Origin: Alphaproteobacteria bacterium
Lineage (GTDB): Bacteria; Pseudomonadota; Alphaproteobacteria; UBA9655
Direction: 5' to 3'
Assembly: GCA_019746105.1 (NCBI GenBank)
Contig: JAIESK010000003.1
Coordinates: forward strand, 1 to 36,898
Length of the DNA: 36,898 nucleotides
The notes below the pieces were generated by a model. It made no database searches. It was given only the letters and a program-made list of their open reading frames with translations, and was not told the DNA's origin. Shown here piece after piece: positions 26,536 through 35,759 of the stretch. Position numbers and translations under genes: made by a program. How positions within the stretch are numbered: the stretch's first letter is position 1; the number at the start of each line of letters is the position of its first letter.

Positions 26536-26606
26536 CTGGACCCCGCGGTAGATCCGCGGGGCATCGTGTGGGGGAATGACGTCTCGCGACTTGATCGCGG
26601 GATCCA
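26536..26606. repeat. Dispersed palindromic repeat between dnaK and dnaJ
   Basis: CCCCGCGGTAGATCCGCGGGG is a perfect-stem hairpin 10 bases after dnaK, and GACGTCTCGCGAC...GTCGCGGGATCCA-type sequence follows (gacgtctcgcgacttgatcg, then cgggatccatc). No T tract is present, so it is a repeat rather than a classic terminator, though it may protect the dnaK mRNA end or modulate dnaJ expression. Confidence 0.8.
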
Positions 26607-26651
26607 TCTTTACAGTTCCCTGAACCCCATATTTCAATTGAGTAGTAAGTA

Positions 26652-27797
26652 ATGGCAAAACAAGATTATTATGACCTCTTAGGTGTCACCCGCACAGCAA
26701 AAGCTGATGAGATAAAGAAAGCCTATCGTAAACTTGCAATGAAGCTTCATCCTGATAAAAATCCAGGAGACAAAGAAGCTGAAAAAAAGTTCAAAGAAAT
26801 TAATGAGGCCTATGACATCCTGAAGGATGAGCAAAAACGAGCTGCCTATGACCGCTTAGGCCATGCTGCCTTTGACGGCAGTATGGGCGGTGGCCCCCAA
26901 GGAGGGTTTCATCAGGGCGGCTTTGATTTCCAGTCTTCCGGTTTCGGCAATATTTTCGATGATATGTTTAGTGAATTTATGGGCGGCAGAGCTGATCAAG
27001 CTGAATCAACTCGAAGAGGTTCTGACCTTCGTTATAACATGGAGATCACTCTTGAAGAAGCCTTCGCAGGCCTAAAGAAAAACATTAAAGTTTCAACCAA
27101 TGCTCAGTGTGATACTTGTCACGGCTCAGGGGCTGCGGAAGGCAGCAAGCCTGAAACCTGCCCCACCTGCCATGGCCAAGGAAAAGTCCACGCGCGCCAA
27201 GGCTTTTTTACGATCGAGCGAACCTGCTCCCATTGCCACGGTATGGGGCAGATTATCCGTGTTCCTTGTAAAACCTGCCATGGCTCTGGCCGAGTTCGCA
27301 AAGAGAAAACAATTTCCGTCACCATTCCTGCTGGAATTGAGGAAGGCGCTCGCATTCGTCTTGCCGGCGAAGGAGAAGCAGGGCTGCGCGGCGGCACCAC
27401 AGGCGATCTTTATATTTTCCTTCATATCAAGCCTCACAAGTTTTTTCACCGGGAAGGAACGAACATTTTCTGCCAAGTTCCTATTTCCATGGCAACAGCT
27501 ACCCTTGGCGGTGAGATCGAAGTCCCCGCGATTGATGGCCACCCTGCTCGCGTAAAGGTTCCCGCTGGCACTCAATCGGGCAAGCAATTCCGCCTTAAGG
27601 GAAAGGGAATGTCCATTCTGCGCTCTTCAGGACGCGGGGATATGTACATTCAAACCCAAGTGGAAACCCCCATCAACTTAAGTAAGCGTCAGAAGGAACT
27701 TATGCAAGAGTTTGCCAGCCTTGAAGAAAAAGCTCACTCCAGCCCCCTCTCTGAAGGCTTCTTTGCCAAAATCCGCGACTTGTGGGAGAAGCGGTAG
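26652..27797 (+). CDS. dnaJ: DnaJ (Hsp40) co-chaperone
   Basis: A 381-residue type I DnaJ. It has a J domain with the HPD motif ([10 protein letters not shown]), a Gly/Phe-rich region ([21 protein letters not shown]), four zinc-binding CxxCxGxG repeats ([32 protein letters not shown]) and the C-terminal substrate domains. It stimulates DnaK ATPase. The gap to dnaK is 126 bases and holds a palindromic repeat. Confidence 0.97.
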   Translation: MAKQDYYDLLGVTRTAKADEIKKAYRKLAMKLHPDKNPGDKEAEKKFKEINEAYDILKDEQKRAAYDRLGHAAFDGSMGGGPQGGFHQGGFDFQSSGFGNIFDDMFSEFMGGRADQAESTRRGSDLRYNMEITLEEAFAGLKKNIKVSTNAQCDTCHGSGAAEGSKPETCPTCHGQGKVHARQGFFTIERTCSHCHGMGQIIRVPCKTCHGSGRVRKEKTISVTIPAGIEEGARIRLAGEGEAGLRGGTTGDLYIFLHIKPHKFFHREGTNIFCQVPISMATATLGGEIEVPAIDGHPARVKVPAGTQSGKQFRLKGKGMSILRSSGRGDMYIQTQVETPINLSKRQKELMQEFASLEEKAHSSPLSEGFFAKIRDLWEKR

Positions 27798-27887
27798 AAA
27801 TCGATTCTCCTTTCCGCACTATCCAATTGTTTTTTAACAAAAAAACAAATACAATTGCTCTTAAATATAGCAATTTTGGAGGCCCAC

Positions 27888-28388
27888 ATGTCAGTTAAAA
27901 AAAACATCCTAACAATTTCTTGGATCAGTTTACTTCTATCAAGTGAGTTCTTTCCGCTAAAAGCAATGGGTCCTGACCCAGAGCCTCGTGGCACAGTCTT
28001 TATCAGACATCAGCCAACTGTGGAAAGGAGCCGTCTCAGGCTATCAGCCAACAGAGCAATAGAGCCACTTTCACAAGAAGAGATTCTTAAAAGGGATTTA
28101 AAAAATGCTCAGACTAAGGTTGATATTGGAAAATTAAAGAAAGCTCAGAAATACGTTGATTGGGAAAGGGATACCTCCCCTGAAAAAAGAAAGGCCTTTA
28201 GAGAAGCGAGAAAAGAGTTACGCCAAAAACGAAAGATGAGGGATGCTCTGAAAAAAGAGCTTAAAAAACTGCAAGAGGATGTTCCTGTAGCTACAGAAAC
28301 TAAGAACTCAAAGAAGAAAAACAAGACAGTTAAAGTACAGCACGCTGAGAACACTCCTAACAATAAGGAAAAACGTGAGCATCAGTAG
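27888..28388 (+). CDS. Small secreted basic coiled-coil protein
   Basis: ATG 27888 is chosen because TTTTGGAGG precedes it by 5 bases; an in-frame ATG at 27855 has no such site. The product is 166 residues. A signal peptide (hydrophobic core ILTISWISLLLSS, cleavage near LKA-M) is followed by a short Pro/Arg stretch and then a highly charged helix rich in Lys/Arg/Glu (residues about 75-135, e.g. KAFREARKELRQKRKMRDALKK in pieces) likely to form a coiled coil. The tail is Lys-rich (NSKKKNKTVK). I do not recognise the family. Signal peptide plus basic tail parallels the larger secreted proteins in this window. Confidence 0.7.
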   Translation: MSVKKNILTISWISLLLSSEFFPLKAMGPDPEPRGTVFIRHQPTVERSRLRLSANRAIEPLSQEEILKRDLKNAQTKVDIGKLKKAQKYVDWERDTSPEKRKAFREARKELRQKRKMRDALKKELKKLQEDVPVATETKNSKKKNKTVKVQHAENTPNNKEKREHQ

Positions 28389-28575
28389 CCAGTAATCAGA
28401 AAGCTGTCGCCACGCCAAAGCCTCATCGCGTAGATGATAAGGCACCTCTCTTCATTTTCAGGATCTAGCCAAATTTTCTCATGGGTATAAGGCCTGTAAT
28501 TGATTTAAGAATATAGAACTGCTTTGAAACTTATAAGAGATAAGTTGTTGCCGCACAGTATTTTTGCTTACTTTT

Positions 28576-31074
28576 TTAAAACAACAGAGAAATACCACTC
28601 ATGAGAACCGTTTCATTTGTTGGTTCTCCCTTTCTATGAAGAAGTCTTTTTAATTTTGCATAATCTTGGGTATAATCAAACTCACAAAAAAGGGCCACAT
28701 TAGGTGTAATCTTATAATAAGGCTTGACCTGATATTCGATGTAATTCAAGCCTCTTGTAATAAAATCCTTTTTTACGGATTGAGTCGCCATAACACCACG
28801 AAGTTCCGTTTTTAAATAAAAGTTATGAGCAAGTTGAGTATCTCTTGAAATTTGAAGGTCAAACTTCACGCTTCCCTCATGCAAATAGGTTCTAAGATCT
28901 ATAAAAATGAAATAGGGGAATAACCCCTCAGCTCCTATCATGGGCTGCCAGTATGGGTGATAGGATGGTTTGTAAAAATAATTGGCTCCGCCTTTAATTG
29001 CCCAAAATTCGCTCACTAAATACCAATAGTCGATGTCAATATCTGCCTTTTCAACCTTCCCTTTTTGAATTGCAGCATCCTCACTATAGAGTTGAAGTTT
29101 ATGTTTATCCCAGCCCATCAAGGCATTCAGACGTCCCTTTTGTACATTATGATAAGGATCATAACCCATCTCAACGAAGCTTACTTGATGAGGATGAGGT
29201 TTATGTCCCATAGGATGTTTAACAAATTCAGGTTCTGTTTTAGGACACGGTGTTTGAGGTTGGCTTTTCTTATAATCTTCCATGAAGGTTGAATAACGGA
29301 AAACACGCGCCATTCCAGCAACCATATGGTAAAGGTGATGACAGTGGAAAAACCACTGACCACCCTGGGCATCTGCATCAAAATCAGCCACAACTGTAGC
29401 ACCAGGAGCTACTTCAAGAGTATGGAGAAAAGGATCATATTCTCCATGCCCATTTCGAAGAATAAAGAAGTGCCCATGAATATGCATAGGATGGTGCATC
29501 ATGGTCTCATTAGTAAAAACAAGACGGTAACGTTTTCCTGGTTCAATAAGGATAGGTTCCGCCTCAGATTCAGGAACATCATTAATAAACCACATATAAC
29601 GGTTCATATAGCCAGAAAGTTTAACTTTAATCTCCTGAAAAGGTTTGCTGGGATCATTTGTTTTAAATGGTGATTTTAAATTTTGATATTTTGTTCCCAT
29701 GGTAGGAGAAGCTGAAGACATGTTTTCTTTTTTGTGAGATGTGGAGGTCATAGCATGACCTGAAGTTCCCATATCCATCTGAGGCTCATGAGAAGATAAA
29801 TTTTTCTGAGCTAAATTCATCTTCATAGATGCATGTTCATAAATCGATGGCATCTGATGATCATGAGATGTCATATCCATACCAGAAGACATGCGAGTCA
29901 TTGAATCATGCTCCATCTCCCCATGCTTCATCATGTCATGACCCATCATCACTGGTTCAGGGGTTGAGAAAGGCTCTACTGTTCTATAATCTACTTCTTG
30001 GTTTGGATAAGTTAAAAGGGCTCCATAGGCTGCTCCTAGGGTATCTGAAGATTCAGCATAGATAATATAAGGGTTGTCGTTTTCAATTTTTACCAGAACG
30101 TCCGTTGTTTCTCCCGGAGCAATGGTAAAGTCTGTTACGGAATACGGCTCAACATCGTGTCCTTGGATATGAATAACTTCCATGGACGTTCCAGGAATTT
30201 TAACATGAAAAATGGTACTTCCTCCAGCTCCTATAAAACGTAGTCGAACCGTATCCCCAATCTTAACAGGTGCTGTCCAAGGATTTGTTTTCGGATGCCC
30301 GTTAAGGAGAAAAGCATCATACGCCACGTCGCTAATATCATAGATGCTCATGCGCATATCTTGCATCATGAGATAATTATCAATCAGTTTTTCCTGCTGC
30401 TTTGTGGACCCCTTGTTGTAATCCTCAATAAAACGAGCGAGAGAAGGTTGAAGAGGAAAATCTGGGGTATAAAAATCCCCATCCTTCTTTAAGTTAGCAA
30501 AGATTTGCTCAGGATTTGTATTTCTCCAATCGGATAACACAATAACATAATCTTTTGTGTAGTGATAAGAAGAGGGCTCAATAGGATCAATAATAAATGC
30601 TCCGTAGATTCCTTGCTGTTCTTGAAAACCAGCATGAGCATGATACCAATATGTTCCTGATTGTTTTAATTTAAATTTGTAAGGAAAAACATTTCCGGGA
30701 GGGATAGCCTCTTGGCTAACGCCTTCTACCCCATCCATGTTCCAAGGTACAAGGAGCCCATGCCAATGAATGGTTGTACCCTCTTGAAGATGATTATGAA
30801 CATTAATTGTAATCTCATCCCCCTCTTTAAAATGAAGGATGGGGCCTGGAATTTGATTATTAATAGCAAGGGCCTCGACACATTCTTTTGCAAAATCAAC
30901 AGTTTTATAGCCTATATTTAAGTCTACGGTGCGGTTAACGGCATAAGCTGAGGGGAGGAAGAGCCAGATACAAAAAATAAATGTCCAAAAAATTTTTTTA
31001 AAGCAAGGAACTTGATTCACAAAGACAAGAGAACAATTGGAAATTATTTCTATCACTGCCTGTTTTCCCTGCAT
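28576..31074 (-). CDS. CopA-type multicopper oxidase fused to CopB-type outer-membrane barrel
   Basis: A single 832-residue frame. Residues about 46-610 are a multicopper oxidase of the CopA/PcoA type: HWHG (H103, H105), WYHAHAG (H145, H147), a Met/His-rich insert (about 368-458, MMGHDMMKHGEMEHDSM and similar), HHPMHIHGHFF (about 525) and WFFHCHHLYHMVAGM (about 580). Together these form the type 1, 2 and 3 copper sites. Residues about 620-832 match CopB/PcoB: LMGWDKHKLQLYSEDAA, GANYFYKPSYHPYWQPMIGAEGLFPYFIFID, alternating beta strands and a terminal Phe. The N-terminus has a Sec-like signal (ending PSAYA near residue 45) with no twin-arginine. The start is uncertain; a GTG at residue 19 would give a cleaner signal peptide. 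Copper detoxification in the envelope. Confidence 0.88.
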   Translation of the reverse strand: MQGKQAVIEIISNCSLVFVNQVPCFKKIFWTFIFCIWLFLPSAYAVNRTVDLNIGYKTVDFAKECVEALAINNQIPGPILHFKEGDEITINVHNHLQEGTTIHWHGLLVPWNMDGVEGVSQEAIPPGNVFPYKFKLKQSGTYWYHAHAGFQEQQGIYGAFIIDPIEPSSYHYTKDYVIVLSDWRNTNPEQIFANLKKDGDFYTPDFPLQPSLARFIEDYNKGSTKQQEKLIDNYLMMQDMRMSIYDISDVAYDAFLLNGHPKTNPWTAPVKIGDTVRLRFIGAGGSTIFHVKIPGTSMEVIHIQGHDVEPYSVTDFTIAPGETTDVLVKIENDNPYIIYAESSDTLGAAYGALLTYPNQEVDYRTVEPFSTPEPVMMGHDMMKHGEMEHDSMTRMSSGMDMTSHDHQMPSIYEHASMKMNLAQKNLSSHEPQMDMGTSGHAMTSTSHKKENMSSASPTMGTKYQNLKSPFKTNDPSKPFQEIKVKLSGYMNRYMWFINDVPESEAEPILIEPGKRYRLVFTNETMMHHPMHIHGHFFILRNGHGEYDPFLHTLEVAPGATVVADFDADAQGGQWFFHCHHLYHMVAGMARVFRYSTFMEDYKKSQPQTPCPKTEPEFVKHPMGHKPHPHQVSFVEMGYDPYHNVQKGRLNALMGWDKHKLQLYSEDAAIQKGKVEKADIDIDYWYLVSEFWAIKGGANYFYKPSYHPYWQPMIGAEGLFPYFIFIDLRTYLHEGSVKFDLQISRDTQLAHNFYLKTELRGVMATQSVKKDFITRGLNYIEYQVKPYYKITPNVALFCEFDYTQDYAKLKRLLHRKGEPTNETVLMSGISLLF

Positions 31075-31438
31075 AATCAGTGTTATTAATTTTGAGGAGT
31101 GTATAGCAACCTAAGGACTTAAGAAAAGAGCTTTTCTCTTCAGCTAATTTTGGGAACAGCACTTTTAAAAACACGAGAACCACATTGGACCAATACAGAT
31201 AAGTCATGTTATTTTAAAACATAAATTTCAAGTTGAAAGTATGTTAAAGGAATGCCCCTTCTGCCTATTGAATTTAAAAAAAACGAATTTTTTGGCATAT
31301 CGCCATTTTTATGTTATCGTCCCTTTGAAGTAGCAAGCGAGCCTGGGTTATTTCATTTCTGGAAAGACAGAAAATTCCACTAAAGCTATTTTTAATATTG
31401 AATAAATAGCGATAATAAAACTGTTAAAAGGATTTTTT
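31075..31438. promoter_or_regulatory. Divergent intergenic region between copAB fusion and methyltransferase gene
   Basis: This 364-base AT-rich gap must hold the promoters of both divergent genes. I see AAGGAT about 8 bases before the 31439 start and a short palindrome GAAAAGAGCTTTTC near 31125, but no CueR-type or CopRS-type copper box I can name, and no convincing gene. Confidence 0.3.
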
Positions 31439-32503
31439 ATGAAATACCATTATCGTATACTGTTGGCGACTGCCTTGAGCTTTTTTCCCGTTTCTTCAGG
31501 ATTGAGTATGACTCAAGAAGAGCAAGATGCTCAAAAGGCTCTTGGCTCAACTATAAGTCCAGAATTAGATCTTAGAGAGTTTGTAAAAAGCGTTGTTCCC
31601 GATGATTCTTCAGATAAGTATATAGATAACGTTACGAAGGTCTGGCGTAATACGATAAACTCTCCAAAAAGGGAGATTCTTCAGGATAATGATCTTCAAT
31701 TAGGAGTTGGAGAAAAGGATTATGGATATAATTTTCCTTCTATTCTTTGTATACAGAAGAAACTTTTAGAGTTCTGCGCACAAGCAGATCATGAAGTCCA
31801 TATTGCAGATGTAGGACCAGGCTTTGGTTATGATAGTTTGATGGCCCTCTTGACTAAAAAAGCCAAAGTGACTGCTTTTGAAAAACAAGAAGCTCAATGT
31901 GAGGCGTTACAATTCACTGTAAAGCAGACAATTTTTACACAGGTTGATCCAAACTTTCCTGAGGACAAATTTTCAGCTCTTCACGCTGACTTCTTAGAAG
32001 CACCAACACTTCAAGAACATACTTTTGATGGTATAAATGTTAATAAAGTCATACACTTCTTTAATCCTAAAGAATCCAAGGTTTTTAAGGAAAAAATAAA
32101 CTTTTTCTTAAAACCTGGAGGGCGTCTTTTTCTGACCTGTTTAACACCGTCCCCCGATACTGAAATTGACAAATTTATGAAGTCCAGTAAGGAAGAATTT
32201 CCAGGATACCTTTTTTATCGTCTGGAAACAGAGCTTACTGAGTCACTTCAGTTCGGTGTAGCTAAATTGAAAGAAGTGAGAAAGCCTGCTGACTATGAAG
32301 AAAGCGCGTATTACCTTGAAACCCATAAACAAGAGGGAAGTAACCTCATGGTGACCATAGATCGTGTTATGCATTACCATACATTTGAGACTCTTACCCG
32401 ATTCCTTGGAGGGGATTTTAAAATTTTAGAGACATGTATTATTCCCCCTAAAGAAAATATGGGTACAGATCAAATGATTTCAATTGTTGCGGAAAAATTG
32501 TAA
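31439..32503 (+). CDS. Methyltransferase-like protein with signal peptide
   Basis: A 354-residue protein. Residues 1-23 look like a signal peptide (LLATALSFFPVSSGLS). A class I SAM-dependent methyltransferase fold follows: motif I HIADVGPGFGYDS (D124, G126, G128, G130), the acidic end of strand 2 at E148 (VTAFEK), ADFLEAP after strand 3, strand 4 FDGINVNKVIHFF, and LKPGGRLFLT (224-233) as motif post-III. The order and spacing are complete, so SAM binding is likely. A methyltransferase outside the cytoplasm has no SAM in the periplasm, so either the N-terminus is not cleaved or the enzyme acts in a host cell after export. The target is unknown. TTAAAAGGATTTTTT precedes the start. Confidence 0.75.
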   Translation: MKYHYRILLATALSFFPVSSGLSMTQEEQDAQKALGSTISPELDLREFVKSVVPDDSSDKYIDNVTKVWRNTINSPKREILQDNDLQLGVGEKDYGYNFPSILCIQKKLLEFCAQADHEVHIADVGPGFGYDSLMALLTKKAKVTAFEKQEAQCEALQFTVKQTIFTQVDPNFPEDKFSALHADFLEAPTLQEHTFDGINVNKVIHFFNPKESKVFKEKINFFLKPGGRLFLTCLTPSPDTEIDKFMKSSKEEFPGYLFYRLETELTESLQFGVAKLKEVRKPADYEESAYYLETHKQEGSNLMVTIDRVMHYHTFETLTRFLGGDFKILETCIIPPKENMGTDQMISIVAEKL

Positions 32504-32748
32504 GTTTAAGAACAGCTTAGACAAGCATATTTTTTACTTAGGAATTTATGAGATTGGAAGATCAAAAGCAGAAGTATCAGCGGCGATGGTTTATCTTATA
32601 GTTCCGTAAAATTTTTTTTGGAAATTAAAAACATTAATAACATGCCCCCATGTTTTACATAAAATTTATTTTTTTCAAAAAATATATTGTTTTTTTAAAA
32701 ATATATATTAAATATAATAGAAATGTTTATTATTTATTGGAATTGTTT

Positions 32749-34050
32749 ATGAAAAGTTATTCAAAAAAATTATATCTTATAATTGTGTGCTCTTTATTTT
32801 TTTGGGAACCCGTCTATGGTATGGCAGAGACGGCTGAAGAATTGATCAATGCGCATTCCTCAACTCCTGCTAAAATTAAAGAACATATTGGGGGAATTTA
32901 TAATTATACGATTCAATGCCTCCAAGGAACAAATGACCCTCGCTTTACCAGTGCTTTAGCCTTCTTAGACAACCAAACCGATGAATATTCAGATGACTTT
33001 GGTGATAATGTCATTCTCGGGGCATTGTCATGGCTGCAGCAAGTGACTCAAAAAATGGAGCCCATTAACCAAGACATTATTGAAGCTGCGGAAGCTGCGA
33101 GTCTTCTTTTATCACCAGAACTTTTCAATCAAGACTTTCAATATCCTTCAAAATACGTGATGTATGATACAATACTGTCTAAAAGAAGTGGGTACTACGT
33201 ATTAGGACTGAATAGACAAAATAAGTTACCAAAAGAACAATCAGAAGAAATTTCTGAAATATTTCCAAGAAATTTTAGGAAGAATTATGCACTTATTTCT
33301 CGTTATTTTACACCGATGGTTTTAACAGGAGAAAAGGCGATTTTTTCAGAAGAGGCCTATCTCTATGCTTTAAGCAAAGGCATCATCCTTTATGGTCTAA
33401 CGGATGGCTTAACCTTAGCGCACGGTGGCATTTATAAGCGACCTATGGAGTTGTTTATCCATGATCAAGGCCATCATAATGAGATTTTGGATCCTGATCA
33501 TGAAGCAGAAGTTTCTGAGCACACTTACCTTAGATTATCACAAGTTGTAAAAGAAATGGCTGCTCAATTTTATAGCCTGATCAAGCATCCAGGAATTTTT
33601 GAGGAGGCAGAAAAGAAGAAGGCCTTTAGAGCTGGCTTTAATTTGCTTCATGAACATGAAATTTTTTCAATTCGGACTCAATTAACGCAAATTTTTGTTA
33701 CGCAAAAAGGCTTGCTGAACATTCTTAAAGATCGTTTTATTGATCGTACTTTAAGTAGATTTCCGATAAATAACAAAATGAAACCTCCTTCTTTGATGAG
33801 TCCGGAAGAAAAAGAGTCCCGATCACGCTACCCAGATTTAGCTCTAAAAGATGAATTTTATTTCAATGAACGCTTTTATAGTGATTTAGCAGCAGGTATT
33901 GTTGAAATATATCCTGAAGCTGAATCTGAAATCTTTGGAACGGAAACAGACTTAGATCGAAATATTTGGTATGATTTTCAGAATACAAGAAAGTGGAATG
34001 GAATATTAATTGAGTGGTTTTATAATAAAATTAAAGATCATATTCATTAA
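32749..34050 (+). CDS. Secreted protein of unknown function
   Basis: I choose ATG 32749 because it begins a clean signal peptide (KSYSKKLYLIIVCSLFFWEPVYG); the frame is open further upstream to 32650 but that part is poor-complexity AT-rich sequence. The product is 433 residues. The mature protein is probably helical and acidic, with no recognised domain. Two His-rich spots might bind metal: ELFIHDQGHHNEILDPDHE and LLHEHEIF. It contains few Cys. It lies downstream of the methyltransferase gene in the same direction with a 245-base gap that shows no gene. Confidence 0.65.
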   Translation: MKSYSKKLYLIIVCSLFFWEPVYGMAETAEELINAHSSTPAKIKEHIGGIYNYTIQCLQGTNDPRFTSALAFLDNQTDEYSDDFGDNVILGALSWLQQVTQKMEPINQDIIEAAEAASLLLSPELFNQDFQYPSKYVMYDTILSKRSGYYVLGLNRQNKLPKEQSEEISEIFPRNFRKNYALISRYFTPMVLTGEKAIFSEEAYLYALSKGIILYGLTDGLTLAHGGIYKRPMELFIHDQGHHNEILDPDHEAEVSEHTYLRLSQVVKEMAAQFYSLIKHPGIFEEAEKKKAFRAGFNLLHEHEIFSIRTQLTQIFVTQKGLLNILKDRFIDRTLSRFPINNKMKPPSLMSPEEKESRSRYPDLALKDEFYFNERFYSDLAAGIVEIYPEAESEIFGTETDLDRNIWYDFQNTRKWNGILIEWFYNKIKDHIH

Positions 34051-34227
34051 GAGAAGATGGGGAAGAGTAAAGCATTATACTCATCGGACAACCCGATCCG
34101 AGAAAAACTCTTTCTGCACTATGGCTCCTTGCTGCGAAGATAAAGAATTATAGACTACTTACGTTATGATGCCCGCAGGATACCCAAAGAAAATAAGCTT
34201 TTCTTAACAACCCTGAATTTATTTGAC

Positions 34228-34280
34228 TGGTGGGCGATGAGGGATTTGAACCCCCGACCCTCTCGGTGTAAACGAGAAAG
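34228..34280 (-). tRNA. 3' half of a tRNA-Val(UAC) gene; attachment-site scar
   Basis: On the minus strand the segment ends in CCA and contains a complete T arm (GGGGG-TTCAAAT-CCCTC), a variable loop, an anticodon arm with loop TTTACAC (anticodon TAC, Val) and the acceptor 3' strand ATCGCCC-A-CCA. The D arm and the 5' acceptor strand that should lie at about 34281-34305 are absent: the sequence there does not pair or match tRNA-Val. It is therefore a half gene, as left by integration of an element into the 3' part of a tRNA gene. The intact gene should be at the other end of the element, beyond the right edge. Confidence 0.85.
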
Positions 34281-34450
34281 TCCATACTTTACCTATGTTC
34301 ATGAAATTATAAGAAGCTTTACAAAACCTTGAGTTTTTGATAGTGCTTGTTTTACGAAGTTTTACCAAATTGAGTCAAAATAGCGCTCTAAAGTATACCC
34401 GGAGTATACCCGAGATACCGACAAACGGAGAGAGTTCCATTGAGAGGAAG

Positions 34451-35617
34451 ATGATAAAATTGCCGAATAAAAACTTTAACTTCACAAAGAAAAGCTTAGA
34501 TCTTCTTCCATTGCCAAAGGCGGGGAAGCGTCTTTACGTTTATGACATCAAGGTCAGGGGGCTTGAATTGATGGTTACCGAACAGGGGTCAAAGTCCTTT
34601 AAAGTATACCGGAAACTGAATGACAAACCGATCCGCATAACGTTGGGAAAATATCCTGAAATGACTATCGAACAAGCTCGTCACGGGGCTCAAAAGGTTA
34701 TTGCGGAATTTCTCAAAGGTAAAAATCCCAATGAAGAAAAGAAAAAACTTCGTGCAGAAACAACCCTTGAGGAGCAATTTTCCTTTTATATGAATCGTCA
34801 CAGTAAACACAACAACAAAACATGGAAATCTGATGAGCGAGATGTTCCTCGTTTTCTGGGATACTTATTCCACAGAAAACTTTCAGCTATCTCCAAACAT
34901 GATATTCAAATCCTCCATGAAAAAATCAGACAAGAAAATGGTTTGTATCAAGCGAATCGCCTTCTTGACAGAATTAAGGCTATCTATAACAAGGGCATCG
35001 AATGGGGATGGGAGGGCATTAATCCTGCCTACGGTGTTAAGAAGTTCAAGGAAAAGTCCCGAGAGAGATTCCTTCATCCCGATGAACTTCCCCGCTTCTT
35101 TGAGAGTTTAGACGCGGAGCCAAACGATACCATCCGGGATTATGTTTATGTGTCCCTCTTCACCGGAGTTAGGAAATCAAACGTCATAGCCATGCGATGG
35201 GAGGATATTCACCTTGAGCGTCAAGAATGGCTGATCCCCGAAACCAAGAATGGAGAGTCCTTACGTGTTCACCTTGTAGATACAGTACTTGATATTTTAC
35301 AAAGTCGCCTGGAGAAGTATGGCAAAAAGGAATGGGTCTTTGAGGGCCCTGGAGTTACAGGTCATCTCATTGAGCCCAAAGCGGGGTGGAAGCGAATTCT
35401 GGACCGAGCTGGCATTAAAGACTTAAGGCTCCATGATCTGAGACGAACCTTAGGAAGTTGGCAGGCAGCTACTGGAGCAAATAGTTTTATGATCGGCAGG
35501 TCCCTCGGCCATAAGTCTTCCCAATCCACAGCTGTTTATGCGCGTTTAAATATTGATCCTGTACGGGAATCAGTCGAGAAGGCTACGCAAGCGATGTTGC
35601 AGGTGGTGGGGAAGTGA
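34451..35617 (+). CDS. Tyrosine-type integrase
   Basis: ATG 34451 is chosen (GAGAGGAAG directly upstream), giving 388 residues. An N-terminal DUF4102/arm-binding domain (KRLYVYDIKVRGLELMVTEQGSKSF, in pieces; ITLGKYPEMTIEQAR) is followed by a core-binding helix domain and the catalytic domain. The catalytic set is complete: R241 (FTGVRKSNV), K266 (PETKNG), H328 and R331 (LHDLRRT), H354 (LGHKS) and nucleophile Y363 (AVYARL). It closely resembles the P4-type integrases that insert into tRNA genes, in agreement with the adjacent tRNA-Val half gene. It is read away from the tRNA fragment. Confidence 0.94.
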   Translation: MIKLPNKNFNFTKKSLDLLPLPKAGKRLYVYDIKVRGLELMVTEQGSKSFKVYRKLNDKPIRITLGKYPEMTIEQARHGAQKVIAEFLKGKNPNEEKKKLRAETTLEEQFSFYMNRHSKHNNKTWKSDERDVPRFLGYLFHRKLSAISKHDIQILHEKIRQENGLYQANRLLDRIKAIYNKGIEWGWEGINPAYGVKKFKEKSRERFLHPDELPRFFESLDAEPNDTIRDYVYVSLFTGVRKSNVIAMRWEDIHLERQEWLIPETKNGESLRVHLVDTVLDILQSRLEKYGKKEWVFEGPGVTGHLIEPKAGWKRILDRAGIKDLRLHDLRRTLGSWQAATGANSFMIGRSLGHKSSQSTAVYARLNIDPVRESVEKATQAMLQVVGK

Positions 35618-35759
35618 GGATAATTCTCAATATCCTCGAAAGAAATACGGCACTCAAGAAAGAGAATCACACGATTTAACCATGGGCCACTCATCAACCC
35701 TCCCCTCCCCGCGCCAGCCCATTAACTTGAAAAAGCTAAAGAACGACCCTTAGAGGGAG

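Noticed and set aside
26863-27587. Long alternative frames on both strands within dnaJ and dnaK
   Set aside because: They are overlaps of highly conserved chaperone genes and show no ribosome binding sites or family motifs.
34228-34310. Complete functional tRNA-Val gene
   Set aside because: The D arm and 5' acceptor strand are missing, so it cannot give a functional tRNA.
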